Below, piece by piece: positions 8,974-24,064 of a stretch of 64,000 nt of DNA (the stretch's first letter is position 1; every line of letters begins with the position of its first letter). Origin of the DNA: Brenneria izadpanahii (GTDB lineage Bacteria > Pseudomonadota > Gammaproteobacteria > Enterobacterales > Enterobacteriaceae); contig NZ_CP050854.1 in NCBI RefSeq assembly GCF_017569925.1, forward strand, positions 4,960,001 through 5,024,000. Direction: 5' to 3'. The notes under the pieces were generated by a model. That model was not told where the DNA came from. It searched no databases and saw only the letters and a list, made by a program, of their open reading frames with translations. A program made the position numbers and the translations under genes.

Positions 8974-10264
<1,291 letters not shown>

Positions 10265-10290
10265 TACTTGATACGCTATTTCTAATCCTC

Positions 10291-10321
10291 AAAAAGCCCT
10301 GGAGCCCACCAGGGCTTTTTT
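10291..10321 (+). terminator. Rho-independent terminator of argD
   Basis: AAAAAGCCCTGG pairs with CCAGGGCTTTTTT around a 6-base loop, 26 bases after the argD stop. The A run on the other side means it could also stop transcription arriving from the rRNA operon. Confidence 0.88.
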
Positions 10322-10361
10322 ATCACGCCACACCGTTTGCAGATAGCTAGAGCTATAACGC

Positions 10362-10391
10362 AAAAACGCCCCAGCTTGCGCATGAGGCGTC
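10362..10391 (-). terminator. Second terminator downstream of the first rRNA operon (T2-like)
   Basis: On the - strand ACGCCTC and GGGGCGT pair around an 11-base loop and are followed by a T run (bases 10362-10366 read in reverse). It lies about 110 bases beyond T1, where rrn operons commonly have T2. Confidence 0.65.
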
Positions 10392-10500
10392 TTCGCTTAT
10401 GACCGGCGTCCTGCCCGTCCCTACCGGCCGTTGCCGCGCAACGCTCAAGTCCCGCTGTCCTGCGCCGGCGAGCGCTCTCCCACTAAACTCAAACTGCGCG

Positions 10501-10534
10501 CAAAACAAAAGGCCCAGTCTTTCGACTGGGCCTT
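10501..10534 (-). terminator. rrn T1 terminator
   Basis: AAGGCCCAGTC / GACTGGGCCTT pair around TTTC on the - strand, followed by TTTTGTTTTG. This is almost identical to the classical E. coli rrnB T1 hairpin and lies just after the 5S gene. Confidence 0.95.
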
Positions 10535-10546
10535 CCGCCTGATTTG

Positions 10547-10666
10547 ATGCCTGGCAGTTCCCTACTCTCACATGGGGAGACCCCACACTACCATCGGCGC
10601 TTCGGCGTTTCACTTCTGAGTTCGGCATGGGGTCAGGTGGGACCACCGCGCTATCGCCGCCAGGCA
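10547..10666 (-). rRNA. rrf: 5S ribosomal RNA, first operon
   Basis: A 120-base gene. On the - strand it opens with TGCCTGGCGGC and closes with the complementary TGCCAGGCAT. The internal segment matches enterobacterial 5S rRNA throughout. Bases 10667-10847 are the 23S-5S spacer and contain no tRNA. Confidence 0.97.
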
Positions 10667-10847
10667 AATTCTGTTTTATCCCAACCGTTACAGTTTTCTC
10701 TGCAACCATCGGAACCAATCTTCGAACAAGCTGAACTTCTCTGAGTCTATTCGTATCATCCTGATACTCACCCCCATGGGGCCAGTGCTCCGCACTGTTC
10801 AAAATCGTTACCGACGATTTTGTCTCTCAAAACACCTTCGGTGTTGT

Positions 10848-13855
<3,008 letters not shown>

Positions 13856-13985
13856 TCACAACCCGAAGGTGTTTCGTAAAACACATTCGCGCCGTGATTA
13901 TTTGAGAGACTCCGATACAACCAAACCACATCCCGCTACGAGATAGGTTCAGCCGCATCGTTTCAAATTTCAGCTTGTTCCAGAT

Positions 13986-13997
13986 TGTTAAAGAGCA
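13986..13997 (-). promoter_or_regulatory. boxA antiterminator before the first 23S gene
   Basis: TGCTCTTTAACA on the - strand, the rrn boxA core bound by NusB-S10. It lies about 130 bases upstream of the 23S 5' end, after tRNA-Ala. Confidence 0.85.
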
Positions 13998-14044
13998 TAA
14001 TACTTCACAGCATACTGTTTCCAATACGCTCTGAAGTCTTTATA

Positions 14045-14120
14045 TGGTGGAGCTATGCGGGATCGAACCGCAGACCTCCTGCGTGCAAAGCAGGCGCTCT
14101 CCCAGCTGAGCTATAGCCCC
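14045..14120 (-). tRNA. alaT: tRNA-Ala(TGC), first operon spacer
   Basis: A 76-base cloverleaf with encoded CCA. It starts GGGGCTATAGCTCAGCTGGG, the anticodon loop CTTTGCACG gives anticodon TGC, and the T-loop is GGTTCGATCC. It is spacer-encoded and released by processing of the rRNA precursor. It is identical to the second-operon copy. Confidence 0.97.
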
Positions 14121-14235
14121 AAATCAGTCATACCTCTGGCAACTCGCTTAGCCGACGAAAGGTTCGTTGCGAGTAGCGCAGTGTGCAAACGCACATGAGC
14201 AACGCAGCAGCGAAGATTTCAAGGATAAGTAGAGT

Positions 14236-14312
<77 letters not shown>

Positions 14313-14387
14313 ATTAAGGTATTTCTGCTCGTCATTTTCATCAGACAATCTGTGTGGACACTGCACTAACCTGTATCAGGCTTTTGG

Positions 14388-15929
<1,542 letters not shown>

Positions 15930-16080
15930 AAGATTTGTTTGATTCGCTTAATTAAAAGCTGTGCTCAAAGAATTAATAACTGTTTATTCGTAATGAATTT
16001 ACTGTTGTCACTCTTCAAGACTTTTTTATATCGTTGCCGATACGGTCTTGTGAGTGCCCACACAGATTGTCTGATTGAAT

Positions 16081-16092
16081 TGTTAAAGAGCA
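16081..16092 (-). promoter_or_regulatory. Leader boxA of the first rRNA operon
   Basis: TGCTCTTTAACA on the - strand, between P2 and the 16S gene. It nucleates the Nus-factor antitermination complex on rRNA transcripts. Confidence 0.88.
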
Positions 16093-16123
16093 GTGCCACA
16101 ATATCCTGTGGCGCGGGCGGCAT

Positions 16124-16151
16124 ATACTATGCTTTTCCGCAGTGAAGTCAA
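16124..16151 (-). promoter_or_regulatory. rrn P2 promoter, first operon
   Basis: On the - strand, -35 TTGACT (16146-16151), a 16-base spacer and -10 TAGTAT (16124-16129). A GC-rich discriminator follows, as in growth-rate-controlled rRNA promoters. The same promoter is present in the second operon. Confidence 0.85.
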
Positions 16152-16220
16152 GCGATTATTGCCTGGCTTCCGACTTGCCGCACAACAGCGCGAGCGCCGT
16201 TGCCGTGTCAGTGGGAGCGC

Positions 16221-16248
16221 ATTATAGGGACTTCTGAGCAGGTCGCAA
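16221..16248 (-). promoter_or_regulatory. rrn P1 promoter, first operon
   Basis: On the - strand, -35 TTGCGA (16243-16248), a 16-base spacer and a perfect -10 TATAAT (16221-16226), then GCGC typical of stringently controlled promoters. Identity with the second operon ends inside the spacer, so the two operons have different P1 -35 and upstream regions. The rest of the gap up to purH (16249-16532) holds a DnaA-box-like TTATCCACA at 16325-16333 and the PurR site. Confidence 0.85.
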
Positions 16249-16365
16249 TAGGTAATTTGCATAAAAAAAACCATTTGCTGAATTACACAGCAAAAGGCCG
16301 GTTTATACCCATTTGTGCACAAGCTTATCCACAGTTCGGTTTCTTGCTGAAATTAGACGAGCATC

Positions 16366-16382
16366 ACGCAAACGTTTTCGCT
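16366..16382 (+). promoter_or_regulatory. PurR operator of purHD
   Basis: ACGCAAACGTTTTCGCT, an almost perfect PurR box (consensus ACGCAAACGTTTGCGT). It runs straight into a -10 like TACAAT at 16382-16387, so bound PurR would block the purHD promoter when hypoxanthine or guanine is available. Confidence 0.92.
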
Positions 16383-16532
16383 ACAATTCTCCCGCGAAAA
16401 ACGCACCATCTTTTACTGTGAACGCTAACTGAATATTTTTCTTTATCTTGCTGGGATGCATTATTAATGAAGAAAAAGACGATATTCACGTACTGTTCTT
16501 TACTGACTACCCAATCCAAGGGATACATCATC

Positions 16533-18122
16533 ATGCAACAACCTCGTCCTATCCGCCGTGCTCTGCTCAGCGTTTCTGACAAAGCAGGTATTGTCGACTT
16601 TGCTCAAGCGTTATCACAACGAGGAGTTGAGCTTCTCTCTACCGGAGGCACCGCGCGCCTGTTGGCTGATGCCGGATTACCGGTCACGGAAGTGTCTGAC
16701 TACACCGGTTTCCCGGAAATGATGGATGGACGCGTTAAAACCCTGCATCCGAAAGTTCATGGCGGTATTCTCGGACGCCGCGGTCAGGATGATGCCGTCA
16801 TGACGGAACACGATATTCAGCCCATTGATATGGTTGTGGTAAACCTTTATCCGTTTGCCCAGACCGTCGCCCGCCCCGACTGTAAACTGGAAGACGCGGT
16901 GGAGAATATCGATATTGGCGGCCCGACCATGGTTCGCTCTGCGGCCAAGAACCATAAAGATGTCGCCATCGTGGTTAAGAGCAGCGATTACAACGCCATC
17001 ATTAATGAGCTGGATGCTAATAACGGTTCATTGACTCACGCAACGCGCTTCGATCTGGCGATCAAAGCGTTTGAGCACACCGCAGCCTATGACGGCATGA
17101 TTGCCAACTACTTTGGTTCGCTGGTGCCGCCTTATTATGGCGCAACCGACAAACCATCAGGGCGTTTCCCACGGACGCTCAATCTGAACTACATCAAGAA
17201 ACAGGACATGCGCTATGGCGAAAATAGCCACCAGCAGGCTGCTTTCTATGTAGAAGAGAATGTAGCGGAAGCCTCTGTTGCGACATCCCGGCAATTGCAG
17301 GGTAAGGCATTATCCTACAATAACATCGCCGATACCGACGCCGCGCTGGAGTGCGTGAAGGCATTCGCCGAAGCGGCCTGTGTTATCGTCAAACATGCCA
17401 ACCCGTGCGGCGTGGCCATCGGCGACTCGATTCTGGACGCCTATGAGCGCGCCTACAAAACCGACCCCACCTCCGCTTTCGGCGGCATTATCGCCTTTAA
17501 CCGTGAGTTGGACGAACAGACCGCGCAGGCCATCATCAGCCGCCAGTTCGTTGAAGTGATTATCGCGCCATCCATCAGCGAAGCCGCCTTGAAAGTCACG
17601 GCAGCGAAACAAAATGTCCGGGTGCTCGCCTGCGGCGCATGGCAGCAACGCGTTCCCGGTTTGGATTTCAAACGAGTTAACGGCGGCCTGCTGGTGCAGG
17701 ACCGCGATCTGGGAATGGTCGATGCCTCACAGTTGCGCGTGGTGACCGAGCGTCAACCTAGCGAGCAGGAGTTGCGTGATGCGCTGTTCTGCTGGAAAGT
17801 CGCTAAATTCGTAAAATCCAACGCCATCGTCTACGCCAAGGACAATATGACCATCGGTATAGGCGCCGGCCAGATGAGCCGGGTTTATTCCGCAAAAATC
17901 GCTGGCATCAAGGCCGGTGACGAAGGGCTGGAAGTTAAAGGTTCAGCCATGGCTTCCGATGCGTTTTTCCCATTCCGCGATGGCATTGACGCCGCCGCGG
18001 CCGTAGGCATCACCTGCGTCATTCAGCCGGGTGGTTCCATTCGTGACGATGAAGTCATCGCCGCAGCCAACGAACACGGCATCGCGATGATCTTTACCGA
18101 CATGCGCCATTTCCGCCATTAA
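16533..18122 (+). CDS. purH: Bifunctional AICAR formyltransferase / IMP cyclohydrolase PurH
   Basis: Performs the last two steps of IMP synthesis. I start at ATG 16533 ([19 protein letters not shown]), which gives 529 residues, the E. coli length, and has AAGGGA upstream. An in-frame ATG at 16467 would add an unrelated 22-residue leader. The N-terminal third is the MGS-like cyclohydrolase domain ([29 protein letters not shown]). The remainder is the transformylase, with the KHANPCG motif and [14 protein letters not shown]. purD follows after 17 bases. Confidence 0.97.
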   Translation: MQQPRPIRRALLSVSDKAGIVDFAQALSQRGVELLSTGGTARLLADAGLPVTEVSDYTGFPEMMDGRVKTLHPKVHGGILGRRGQDDAVMTEHDIQPIDMVVVNLYPFAQTVARPDCKLEDAVENIDIGGPTMVRSAAKNHKDVAIVVKSSDYNAIINELDANNGSLTHATRFDLAIKAFEHTAAYDGMIANYFGSLVPPYYGATDKPSGRFPRTLNLNYIKKQDMRYGENSHQQAAFYVEENVAEASVATSRQLQGKALSYNNIADTDAALECVKAFAEAACVIVKHANPCGVAIGDSILDAYERAYKTDPTSAFGGIIAFNRELDEQTAQAIISRQFVEVIIAPSISEAALKVTAAKQNVRVLACGAWQQRVPGLDFKRVNGGLLVQDRDLGMVDASQLRVVTERQPSEQELRDALFCWKVAKFVKSNAIVYAKDNMTIGIGAGQMSRVYSAKIAGIKAGDEGLEVKGSAMASDAFFPFRDGIDAAAAVGITCVIQPGGSIRDDEVIAAANEHGIAMIFTDMRHFRH

Positions 18123-18139
18123 TCCAGGATCTGACGAAC

Positions 18140-19426
18140 ATGAAAATTTTAGTTATTGGTAACGGCGGGCGCGAGCATGCGCTGGCCTGGAAAGCCGCTC
18201 AATCCCCGCTGGCGGATATCGTTTATGTCGCGCCGGGAAATGCCGGTACGGCGCTGGAGCCGGGATTAAGCAATGTGGACATCGCCGCAACCGATATTCC
18301 CGCGCTGGTCGCGTTTGCGCAGCAGAAGCAAATAGACTTAACCATCGTCGGGCCGGAACAGCCTCTGGTCATCGGCGTGGTCGACGCTTTCCGCGCCGCC
18401 GGTCTGAAAATATTCGGGCCCACGCAAGCTGCCGCGCAGTTGGAGGGTTCGAAATCCTTTACCAAAGATTTCCTTGCCCGCCATAACATTCCTTCCGCGG
18501 AATACCAGAACTTTACCGAAGTAGAACCGGCGCTGGCTTATGTTCGCAGCAAAGGCGCACCGATCGTGATTAAAGCCGACGGCCTCGCCGCAGGGAAAGG
18601 CGTGATCGTGGCCATGACGCTGGAAGAAGCGGAAAACGCCGTGCAGGATATGCTGGCGGGCAACGCGTTCGGCGATGCCGGTCATCGTATCGTGGTGGAG
18701 GAGTTCCTGGACGGCGAAGAAGCTAGCTTCATCGTCATGGTCGATGGCGAACACGTATTGCCGATGGCCACCAGCCAGGATCATAAACGTGTCGGCGACA
18801 AGGACACCGGTCTGAATACCGGCGGCATGGGAGCCTACTCCCCCGCCCCGGTGGTGACCGACGAAATTCACCAGCGCGTGATGGATCAGGTGATCTGGCC
18901 GACGGTGAAAGGCATGGCGGCCGAAGGAAATATCTATACCGGCTTTCTGTACGCCGGGCTGATGATTTCCGCCGACGGTCAACCAAAGGTGATTGAATTC
19001 AACTGCCGCTTCGGCGATCCCGAAACGCAGCCCATCATGCTTCGTCTGCGTTCCGACCTGATCGAATTGTGCCTGGCGGCCTGCGACGGCAGATTGGACG
19101 AAACAGACTCCGAGTGGGATGAGCGTCCTTCATTAGGTGTCGTGCTGGCATCGGGCGGATACCCCGGCGATTATCACACGGGAGACGTCATTTCTGGTTT
19201 ACCGCAGCAGGATATTGAAGATGGTAAAGTCTTCCACGCGGGAACCAGGATAGACGGCGAGAATGTCGTAACCAGCGGCGGACGCGTACTGTGCGTGACG
19301 GCACTAGGCAGAACGGTAGCCGATGCTCAGAAACGGGCCTATCAGTTAGCGGCGGAAATTCAATGGCGGGGATGTTTCTGCCGGAAGGATATTGGCTATC
19401 GCGCAATTGAGCGGGAACAAGCCTAA
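18140..19426 (+). CDS. purD: Phosphoribosylamine-glycine ligase PurD
   Basis: An ATP-grasp enzyme of 428 residues that joins glycine to phosphoribosylamine, the second step of purine synthesis. Visible features are the N-terminal MKILVIGNGGREHALAWK, the ATP-binding PIVIKADGLAAGKGVIVAM, VEEFLDGEEASF, and the metal/substrate region NTGGMGAYSPAP and EFNCRFGDPETQ. The C-terminus (CFCRKDIGYRAIEREQA) matches E. coli. Second and last gene of purHD, ending in a terminator 10 bases later. Confidence 0.97.
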   Translation: MKILVIGNGGREHALAWKAAQSPLADIVYVAPGNAGTALEPGLSNVDIAATDIPALVAFAQQKQIDLTIVGPEQPLVIGVVDAFRAAGLKIFGPTQAAAQLEGSKSFTKDFLARHNIPSAEYQNFTEVEPALAYVRSKGAPIVIKADGLAAGKGVIVAMTLEEAENAVQDMLAGNAFGDAGHRIVVEEFLDGEEASFIVMVDGEHVLPMATSQDHKRVGDKDTGLNTGGMGAYSPAPVVTDEIHQRVMDQVIWPTVKGMAAEGNIYTGFLYAGLMISADGQPKVIEFNCRFGDPETQPIMLRLRSDLIELCLAACDGRLDETDSEWDERPSLGVVLASGGYPGDYHTGDVISGLPQQDIEDGKVFHAGTRIDGENVVTSGGRVLCVTALGRTVADAQKRAYQLAAEIQWRGCFCRKDIGYRAIEREQA

Positions 19427-19435
19427 CGGATCGAC

Positions 19436-19461
19436 AAGCCCGGAGAAATCCGGGTTTTTTT
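19436..19461 (+). terminator. Rho-independent terminator of purHD
   Basis: AAGCCCGGA pairs with TCCGGGTTT around GAAA and is followed by seven T. It lies between purD and the convergent yjaH. Confidence 0.9.
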
Positions 19462-19526
19462 ATGCGCCGCGCAAAATATCAAGATGAAATCGCCGCCGCG
19501 CCTGAGCCGTTAAGACAGGATCCGAT

Positions 19527-20225
19527 CTACAGCCTGTTTGCTTCAGCGTCCCAGCGGCAAAAATCGCCCCGATCGACCAGCAGCAACTGCGTCCCTTCCG
19601 ATGCTTCCAGCCATGCAATGCTCAGCGGACCGGTAAGCTGTTGTCTCTTTTGGGCAATCCAATCCTGTGAAGATTGGTCAAAATCGGGCCTGATGCGCGA
19701 ACCATCGCAGGTAGTGACCTGATCGCCCTGCAACGCTCCCTGCCTTAATATGACATTCCCTGCCTGAAGGACATCGCTCAATTCCCGCGCCCTTTGGGCA
19801 TCCCACTGATAGAGCGCAATATCGTCATCGGAGATTGACTCGCGTCGCTCAGCCAACTGGCGTTGCATAAAGCTGACGGCGCCGTCTTCCGCGAAACGTA
19901 TCTGGGTATCATCTTTCCGGGCTTCCAGGGTTCTTTTGATTTCACGCACATTACCCTGCTGATACAAATAACGGGTCACGACCGTGCCATCGCCCTGAAA
20001 CGGGTTATAAACCGATATCAGCCTGATGGTATCTTGCTGAGCGTCATCTTTCCGCCACAGACGAACAATCCCGCTGTCGGAAATGTAGCCGCTGGCGAAA
20101 ACCGCCGAAGGGGGGGTATGGCCGCTACAGGCCACAATTGAAAATATCGCTGCGCCAATGACGAGCCGGCGCAATAAAAGCAAAAGGGGCGAATCCGCCC
20201 CCCTGCTTAAACTCTTAACCGGCAT
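19527..20225 (-). CDS. yjaH: YjaH-like DUF1481 lipoprotein of unknown function
   Basis: About 232 residues in the open frame. An N-terminal hydrophobic segment ends in SIVAC, a lipobox-like site, so the mature protein is probably an outer- or inner-membrane lipoprotein. The rest is soluble with no catalytic motif that I recognise. The position immediately downstream of hupA matches E. coli yjaH. The annotated ATG at 20225 lies ahead of the hupA terminator hairpin, which falls within codons 9-17. Translation may therefore really begin further in, for example at one of the Leu (TTG) codons before LRRLVIG. The start is uncertain, the family call fairly sure. Confidence 0.75.
   Translation of the reverse strand: MPVKSLSRGADSPLLLLLRRLVIGAAIFSIVACSGHTPPSAVFASGYISDSGIVRLWRKDDAQQDTIRLISVYNPFQGDGTVVTRYLYQQGNVREIKRTLEARKDDTQIRFAEDGAVSFMQRQLAERRESISDDDIALYQWDAQRARELSDVLQAGNVILRQGALQGDQVTTCDGSRIRPDFDQSSQDWIAQKRQQLTGPLSIAWLEASEGTQLLLVDRGDFCRWDAEANRL
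20176..20201 (-). terminator. Rho-independent terminator of hupA
   Basis: On the - strand GGGGCG-GATT-CGCCCC is followed by TTTTGCTTTT, about 30 bases after the hupA stop. It overlaps the 5' end of the yjaH frame, so yjaH expression would depend on read-through or a promoter downstream of it. Confidence 0.85.
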
Positions 20226-20229
20226 TGGC

Positions 20230-20502
20230 TTATTTAACAGCGTCTTTCAGAGCCTTGCCAGAAACAAATGCTGGCACATTGGCGGCAGCGATTTTGATTT
20301 CTTTACCGGTTTGCGGGTTGCGGCCAGTGCGCTCGTTACGATGGTTTACTTTAAACGTACCAAAACCAACTAATTGTACTGCATCACCTTCTTTCAGAGA
20401 CTCTGTAATTGCCGCCAGAGTTGATTCCAGAGCAGCTTTTGCTTGTACTTTTGAAAGATCAGCTTTGTCCGCAATTACATCAATCAGTTGAGTCTTATTC
20501 AT
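20230..20502 (-). CDS. hupA: DNA-binding protein HU-alpha
   Basis: A 90-residue nucleoid protein that bends and compacts DNA as a HU dimer. The sequence [18 protein letters not shown] is characteristic of the alpha chain, as are [21 protein letters not shown] and the C-terminal [14 protein letters not shown]. It is nearly identical to E. coli HupA. The upstream 186 bases carry a promoter candidate and a long leader. Own terminator downstream. Confidence 0.98.
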   Translation of the reverse strand: MNKTQLIDVIADKADLSKVQAKAALESTLAAITESLKEGDAVQLVGFGTFKVNHRNERTGRNPQTGKEIKIAAANVPAFVSGKALKDAVK

Positions 20503-20613
20503 AAGTTATCCTTACAGTGTGTTTATCGCTTGCTAAGCATCGAGTGCGACGGATATGCCATGACAGCACTCTCCTGCATACACGCACCGACAGCCACTTT
20601 ATTACGCCCCCCA

Positions 20614-20643
20614 AATGTAGACCAGACAGGGTGCGGATGTGAA
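20614..20643 (-). promoter_or_regulatory. Candidate hupA promoter
   Basis: On the - strand TTCACA (20638-20643), an 18-base spacer and TACATT (20614-20619), about 110 bases ahead of hupA. The motif match is moderate. Confidence 0.5.
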
Positions 20644-20688
20644 GCCTTAAGACATATCAATTCAGGCCTTAAATCACGTTTTATCGTG

Positions 20689-21279
20689 TTATTGGCTTAA
20701 ATTTATCCCAATGTTACTACTTCCGGCTTCGCGCAAATCGGCGCGAAGCCCTTTAATCAACTCAATGTCACGCTCTTCGCTGACAGCCAGCAGGCGAAAA
20801 ATCTCCCATTGGATGTCCCATTCGTCTTCGATCGCCGGTAAGACTTTCAGTTCATCATCGGTCATTTCTTTACCGGCCTGCGTCATTTCCAACATAGCAA
20901 CCGTACGGATCGACGTTTCACTGACGGCAATCGCATGCTCCAGCGTCTCTCCGCTCAAACGGGAGTGAATCAGTTCGCCTAGAGCAATACAAGCATCAAT
21001 TGCCGGATAGACACCATATATATCATAGTCATCAGCGGCGGGAATCGCTTCTTCTAATTTTTCCAGTTGGTTATCAAAATTGACTTTGGCATCTTTAACC
21101 ACCAACGTTTCCCAAACCAGATCGAGAATACGGCGATAAACCATAGCGTCGCCGAACCCGGTTTGCTGACAAAACTCATGATAGTTTGGATACATACGTT
21201 CGCAAAGGCATGCCATAAAAGTAACATGCTGCCAGCTTCCTAGCTTTTCCAAACGCAAATGAATCGGGTTACGTAACAT
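20689..21279 (-). CDS. yjaG: YjaG family protein (DUF416), function unknown
   Basis: A soluble, acidic protein of 196 residues counted from the ATG at 21279 (MLRNPIHLRLEKLGSW), the start that matches E. coli YjaG. An in-frame start 12 bases upstream would add MSIE. Conserved blocks are QHVTFMACLCERMYPNY, KVNFDNQLEKLEEAIP and EEWDIQWEIFRLL-like text near the end. No signal peptide, membrane helix or known catalytic motif is visible. It lies between nfi and hupA as in E. coli, in a run of same-strand genes from nudC. Confidence 0.9.
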   Translation of the reverse strand: MLRNPIHLRLEKLGSWQHVTFMACLCERMYPNYHEFCQQTGFGDAMVYRRILDLVWETLVVKDAKVNFDNQLEKLEEAIPAADDYDIYGVYPAIDACIALGELIHSRLSGETLEHAIAVSETSIRTVAMLEMTQAGKEMTDDELKVLPAIEDEWDIQWEIFRLLAVSEERDIELIKGLRADLREAGSSNIGINLSQ

Positions 21280-21369
21280 CTCTATGCTCACTATAGACTA
21301 TGCGCGGCAGTGTACCTGAAATTAGCGCCGCGCCCTATGCCTGAATTCCTAAAGTTTTTGTAACGGGAG

Positions 21370-22047
21370 CTATCGCAACATCCGTTGCTGCCAACGCTGA
21401 AAAGCAGGGCGGTTAGACGCCACCGCGTCAGCCCAGCGAGTGGGTTCGGGCAGACGATAGCCGCGCATGCAACGCTGCACCCACAGCAATGCCGTATCCA
21501 TGCCGACGCGATGACCGGTCGCCACAAACAGCGGATTACAACGCGCTTTGCTGCGCCACACCCAGCCAATCTGTTCGCCTTTATCCAGCAACGGCTGCCG
21601 GCTGCCGACGTCATCCGCCAATCGCTCGAAATGCCCGCACAGGCGGCGTTTCGCCACGCCAATCGTCGGTACATCCACCAAAAGGCCGAAATGGCTGGCG
21701 ACGCCAAGCCGGCGAGGATGCGAAATACCATGCCCGTCGACGAATAACAAGTCCGGCTTGCGCTCAAGCTGCGCCCAGGCGGCCATTAAGCCCGGACACT
21801 CCCGGAAAGATAGAAAACCGGGAATATACGGCATCGTCGTGCCGATACGCGCAATTTTATACTCCACCAGTTCCAGCGACGGGTAGCGCATCAAGGCAAT
21901 GGCCGCTCGGGTCACCGCGCCGTCCTGTTCAAACCCCACGTCGGCGCCGGCAATAAACGTCGGCTGATCAAAGGGTAAATCGTCATAGCGGATAATTTCT
22001 GCGGCGCGCGTCAGTTGCTCCGCGCGCAACTGTTGGGTATCAATCAC
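21370..22047 (-). CDS. nfi: Endonuclease V (deoxyinosine 3'-endonuclease)
   Basis: A 225-residue repair nuclease that nicks DNA one base 3' of deaminated adenine (hypoxanthine). It shows the family motifs: the catalytic Asp in GADVGF (about residue 36), [10 protein letters not shown] with the Glu, and [18 protein letters not shown] with the third acidic residue. Length and order (hemE upstream, yjaG downstream) match E. coli. The gap to hemE is 9 bases, so the two are co-transcribed. Confidence 0.96.
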   Translation of the reverse strand: MIDTQQLRAEQLTRAAEIIRYDDLPFDQPTFIAGADVGFEQDGAVTRAAIALMRYPSLELVEYKIARIGTTMPYIPGFLSFRECPGLMAAWAQLERKPDLLFVDGHGISHPRRLGVASHFGLLVDVPTIGVAKRRLCGHFERLADDVGSRQPLLDKGEQIGWVWRSKARCNPLFVATGHRVGMDTALLWVQRCMRGYRLPEPTRWADAVASNRPAFQRWQQRMLR

Positions 22048-22056
22048 ACGTCCTCC

Positions 22057-23121
22057 CTATGAATGATAGGCGCGGGATAACGCATGCACGGCGTCAACGA
22101 ATACGCCCGCATGCTCAGGGGGCACATCCTGATGAATACCGTGGCCGAGATTAAATACGTGTCCGCTTCCCTGTCCGTACCCAGCCAGAATAGATGCGAC
22201 TTCCTGCTCAATCCTGGCCGGCGGCGCATAAAGCATGGAAGGATCCATGTTTCCCTGCAGCGCGACTTTATCGCCGACGGCGCGGCGCGCCTCGGCAATA
22301 TCGATCGTCCAATCTACGCCCAGCGCATCGCAGCCGGTTTGCGCCATCGCATCCAGCCACTGCCCTCCCCCTTTGGTAAACAGGGTGACGGGCACGCGCC
22401 GACCTTCGTTTTCGCGTTGCAGGCCATCGACGATTTTATGCATGTAATGCAGGGAAAACTCGCGATAATCACGACCGCTCAGCACCCCGCCCCAGGTATC
22501 AAACACCATGACCGCCTGAGCCCCGGCGCGGATCTGCGCGTTCAGATAAAGGATGACGCTGTCCGCCAGTTTATCCAGCAACAAATGCAGCGTTTTCGGT
22601 TGCGCGAACATCATCTTTTTGATGATGGTAAACGCCTTACTGCTGCCGCCCTCAACCATATAGGTGGCTAATGTCCAGGGGCTACCGGAAAAACCGATCA
22701 GCGGCACCGCGCCGGCAAGATTCTTACGGATGGTGCGCACCGCATTCATCACATACGCCAACTCTTGTTCCGGATCGGGAACCGGCAGGTTAACGACATC
22801 GGCGTGACTGGCGATCGGGGTCTGAAAGCGCGGACCTTCGCCCGCTTCAAAATAGAGCCCCAGCCCCATCGCATCGGGAATGGTCAGAATATCTGAAAAC
22901 AGGATCGCCGCATCAAGATCGTAACGCCGCAAAGGCTGTAGCGTGACTTCGCAAGCCAGCTCCGCATTTTTGCATAGCGACATGAAATCCCCGGCCTGGG
23001 CGCGCGTCGCCTTATATTCCGGCAAATAACGCCCCGCCTGACGCATCATCCACACCGGCGTTACATCGACGGGCTGGCGCAGCAAAGCCCGCAGGTAGCG
23101 ATCGTTTTTCAGATCAGTCAT
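22057..23121 (-). CDS. hemE: Uroporphyrinogen decarboxylase HemE
   Basis: Converts uroporphyrinogen III to coproporphyrinogen III in haem synthesis. 354 residues with the family signatures [29 protein letters not shown] near the N-terminus, the catalytic Asp in [30 protein letters not shown], and [18 protein letters not shown] near the end. It stands 11 bases downstream of nudC and 9 upstream of nfi in one probable transcription unit. Confidence 0.97.
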   Translation of the reverse strand: MTDLKNDRYLRALLRQPVDVTPVWMMRQAGRYLPEYKATRAQAGDFMSLCKNAELACEVTLQPLRRYDLDAAILFSDILTIPDAMGLGLYFEAGEGPRFQTPIASHADVVNLPVPDPEQELAYVMNAVRTIRKNLAGAVPLIGFSGSPWTLATYMVEGGSSKAFTIIKKMMFAQPKTLHLLLDKLADSVILYLNAQIRAGAQAVMVFDTWGGVLSGRDYREFSLHYMHKIVDGLQRENEGRRVPVTLFTKGGGQWLDAMAQTGCDALGVDWTIDIAEARRAVGDKVALQGNMDPSMLYAPPARIEQEVASILAGYGQGSGHVFNLGHGIHQDVPPEHAGVFVDAVHALSRAYHS

Positions 23122-23132
23122 CTATTTTTCCT

Positions 23133-23960
23133 TTAGTCGTCATCCCGGCGCATAGTTGCGCCGCCGATTGTAACACGTTCGTTACCATCCTCATGATAAG
23201 CGCGACACAGCGCCACCGTGTCCTCAATCAACCGGCGGGCCACCGTGCCCGGCGGCGGCAACAGCGGAAGGCGGTCATAGCGGAACCAGCCTGCATCACG
23301 CAATTCCGAAGGATCGTGTTGAACTTCGCCCCCCGCATAGTCGGCCATAAAAGCCATCATCAGGGAGTGCGGGAAAGGCCAGGGTTGAGAACTGATATAA
23401 CGCAGGTTCTTAATCTGAATACGGCTCTCTTCCATCACTTCGCGGGCCACCGTCTGTTCCAGCGTCTCGCCCACCTCGACGAAACCGGCCAGCACCGTAT
23501 ACATATTTCCACGGTGACGATTATGCTGCGCCAGTAAAATTTCATCCCCCCGGCGGATCGCCACGATAATGCACGGCGCAATCTGCGGGTAATAACGCTC
23601 CTTGCAGTGCTGGCACAGGCAGGCCAGTTCGGTTTTACTGCGTACCATTTCATGGCCGCAGTAGCCGCAAAACTTATGGGCGCGATAAAACTCCGCCAGT
23701 TGCACGCCCCGTCCGGCCATTTGAAAAAGCCCGGCGTCCTGATCGATAAGTTGGCGCACAGAGCCCATGCCGACGTCCCGGTTCTTACAAACCAGCCATA
23801 CAGTTTGCCCCTGCCATTCGCCGATCCGGCGTGCGATCTCCCCTTGCAGCGACCAATTTTCCGCCGTTCCCTGCGGTAATTCTCCCTGAGGAAGCCATAT
23901 TTGATTCGAGTGACTGACGACCCACCATCCTGTTTCGTCACCTTTTAACGTTTGTTCCAT
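23133..23960 (-). CDS. nudC: NAD-capped RNA hydrolase / NADH pyrophosphatase NudC
   Basis: Removes NAD caps from RNA 5' ends and hydrolyses NAD(H). 275 residues, longer than the 257 of E. coli owing to a C-terminal tail ([12 protein letters not shown] and following). A four-Cys zinc ribbon is present (CGYCGHEM, then CLCQHC). The Nudix box reads [25 protein letters not shown]: the catalytic Glu residues are intact, but the last consensus Gly is Arg. The NudC-specific SQPWPFP motif follows. It is the first gene of the nudC-hemE-nfi-yjaG run and is divergent from rsd. Confidence 0.95.
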   Translation of the reverse strand: MEQTLKGDETGWWVVSHSNQIWLPQGELPQGTAENWSLQGEIARRIGEWQGQTVWLVCKNRDVGMGSVRQLIDQDAGLFQMAGRGVQLAEFYRAHKFCGYCGHEMVRSKTELACLCQHCKERYYPQIAPCIIVAIRRGDEILLAQHNRHRGNMYTVLAGFVEVGETLEQTVAREVMEESRIQIKNLRYISSQPWPFPHSLMMAFMADYAGGEVQHDPSELRDAGWFRYDRLPLLPPPGTVARRLIEDTVALCRAYHEDGNERVTIGGATMRRDDD

Positions 23961-24064
23961 ATCGTTCTATTGCCCCACTATCACTTAACTGGCTCTTTAC
24001 CATTTAGAATGATTTAGATAACTTGATAAATAACGGCTAATTTTTACCATTCATGGAGCCAATA

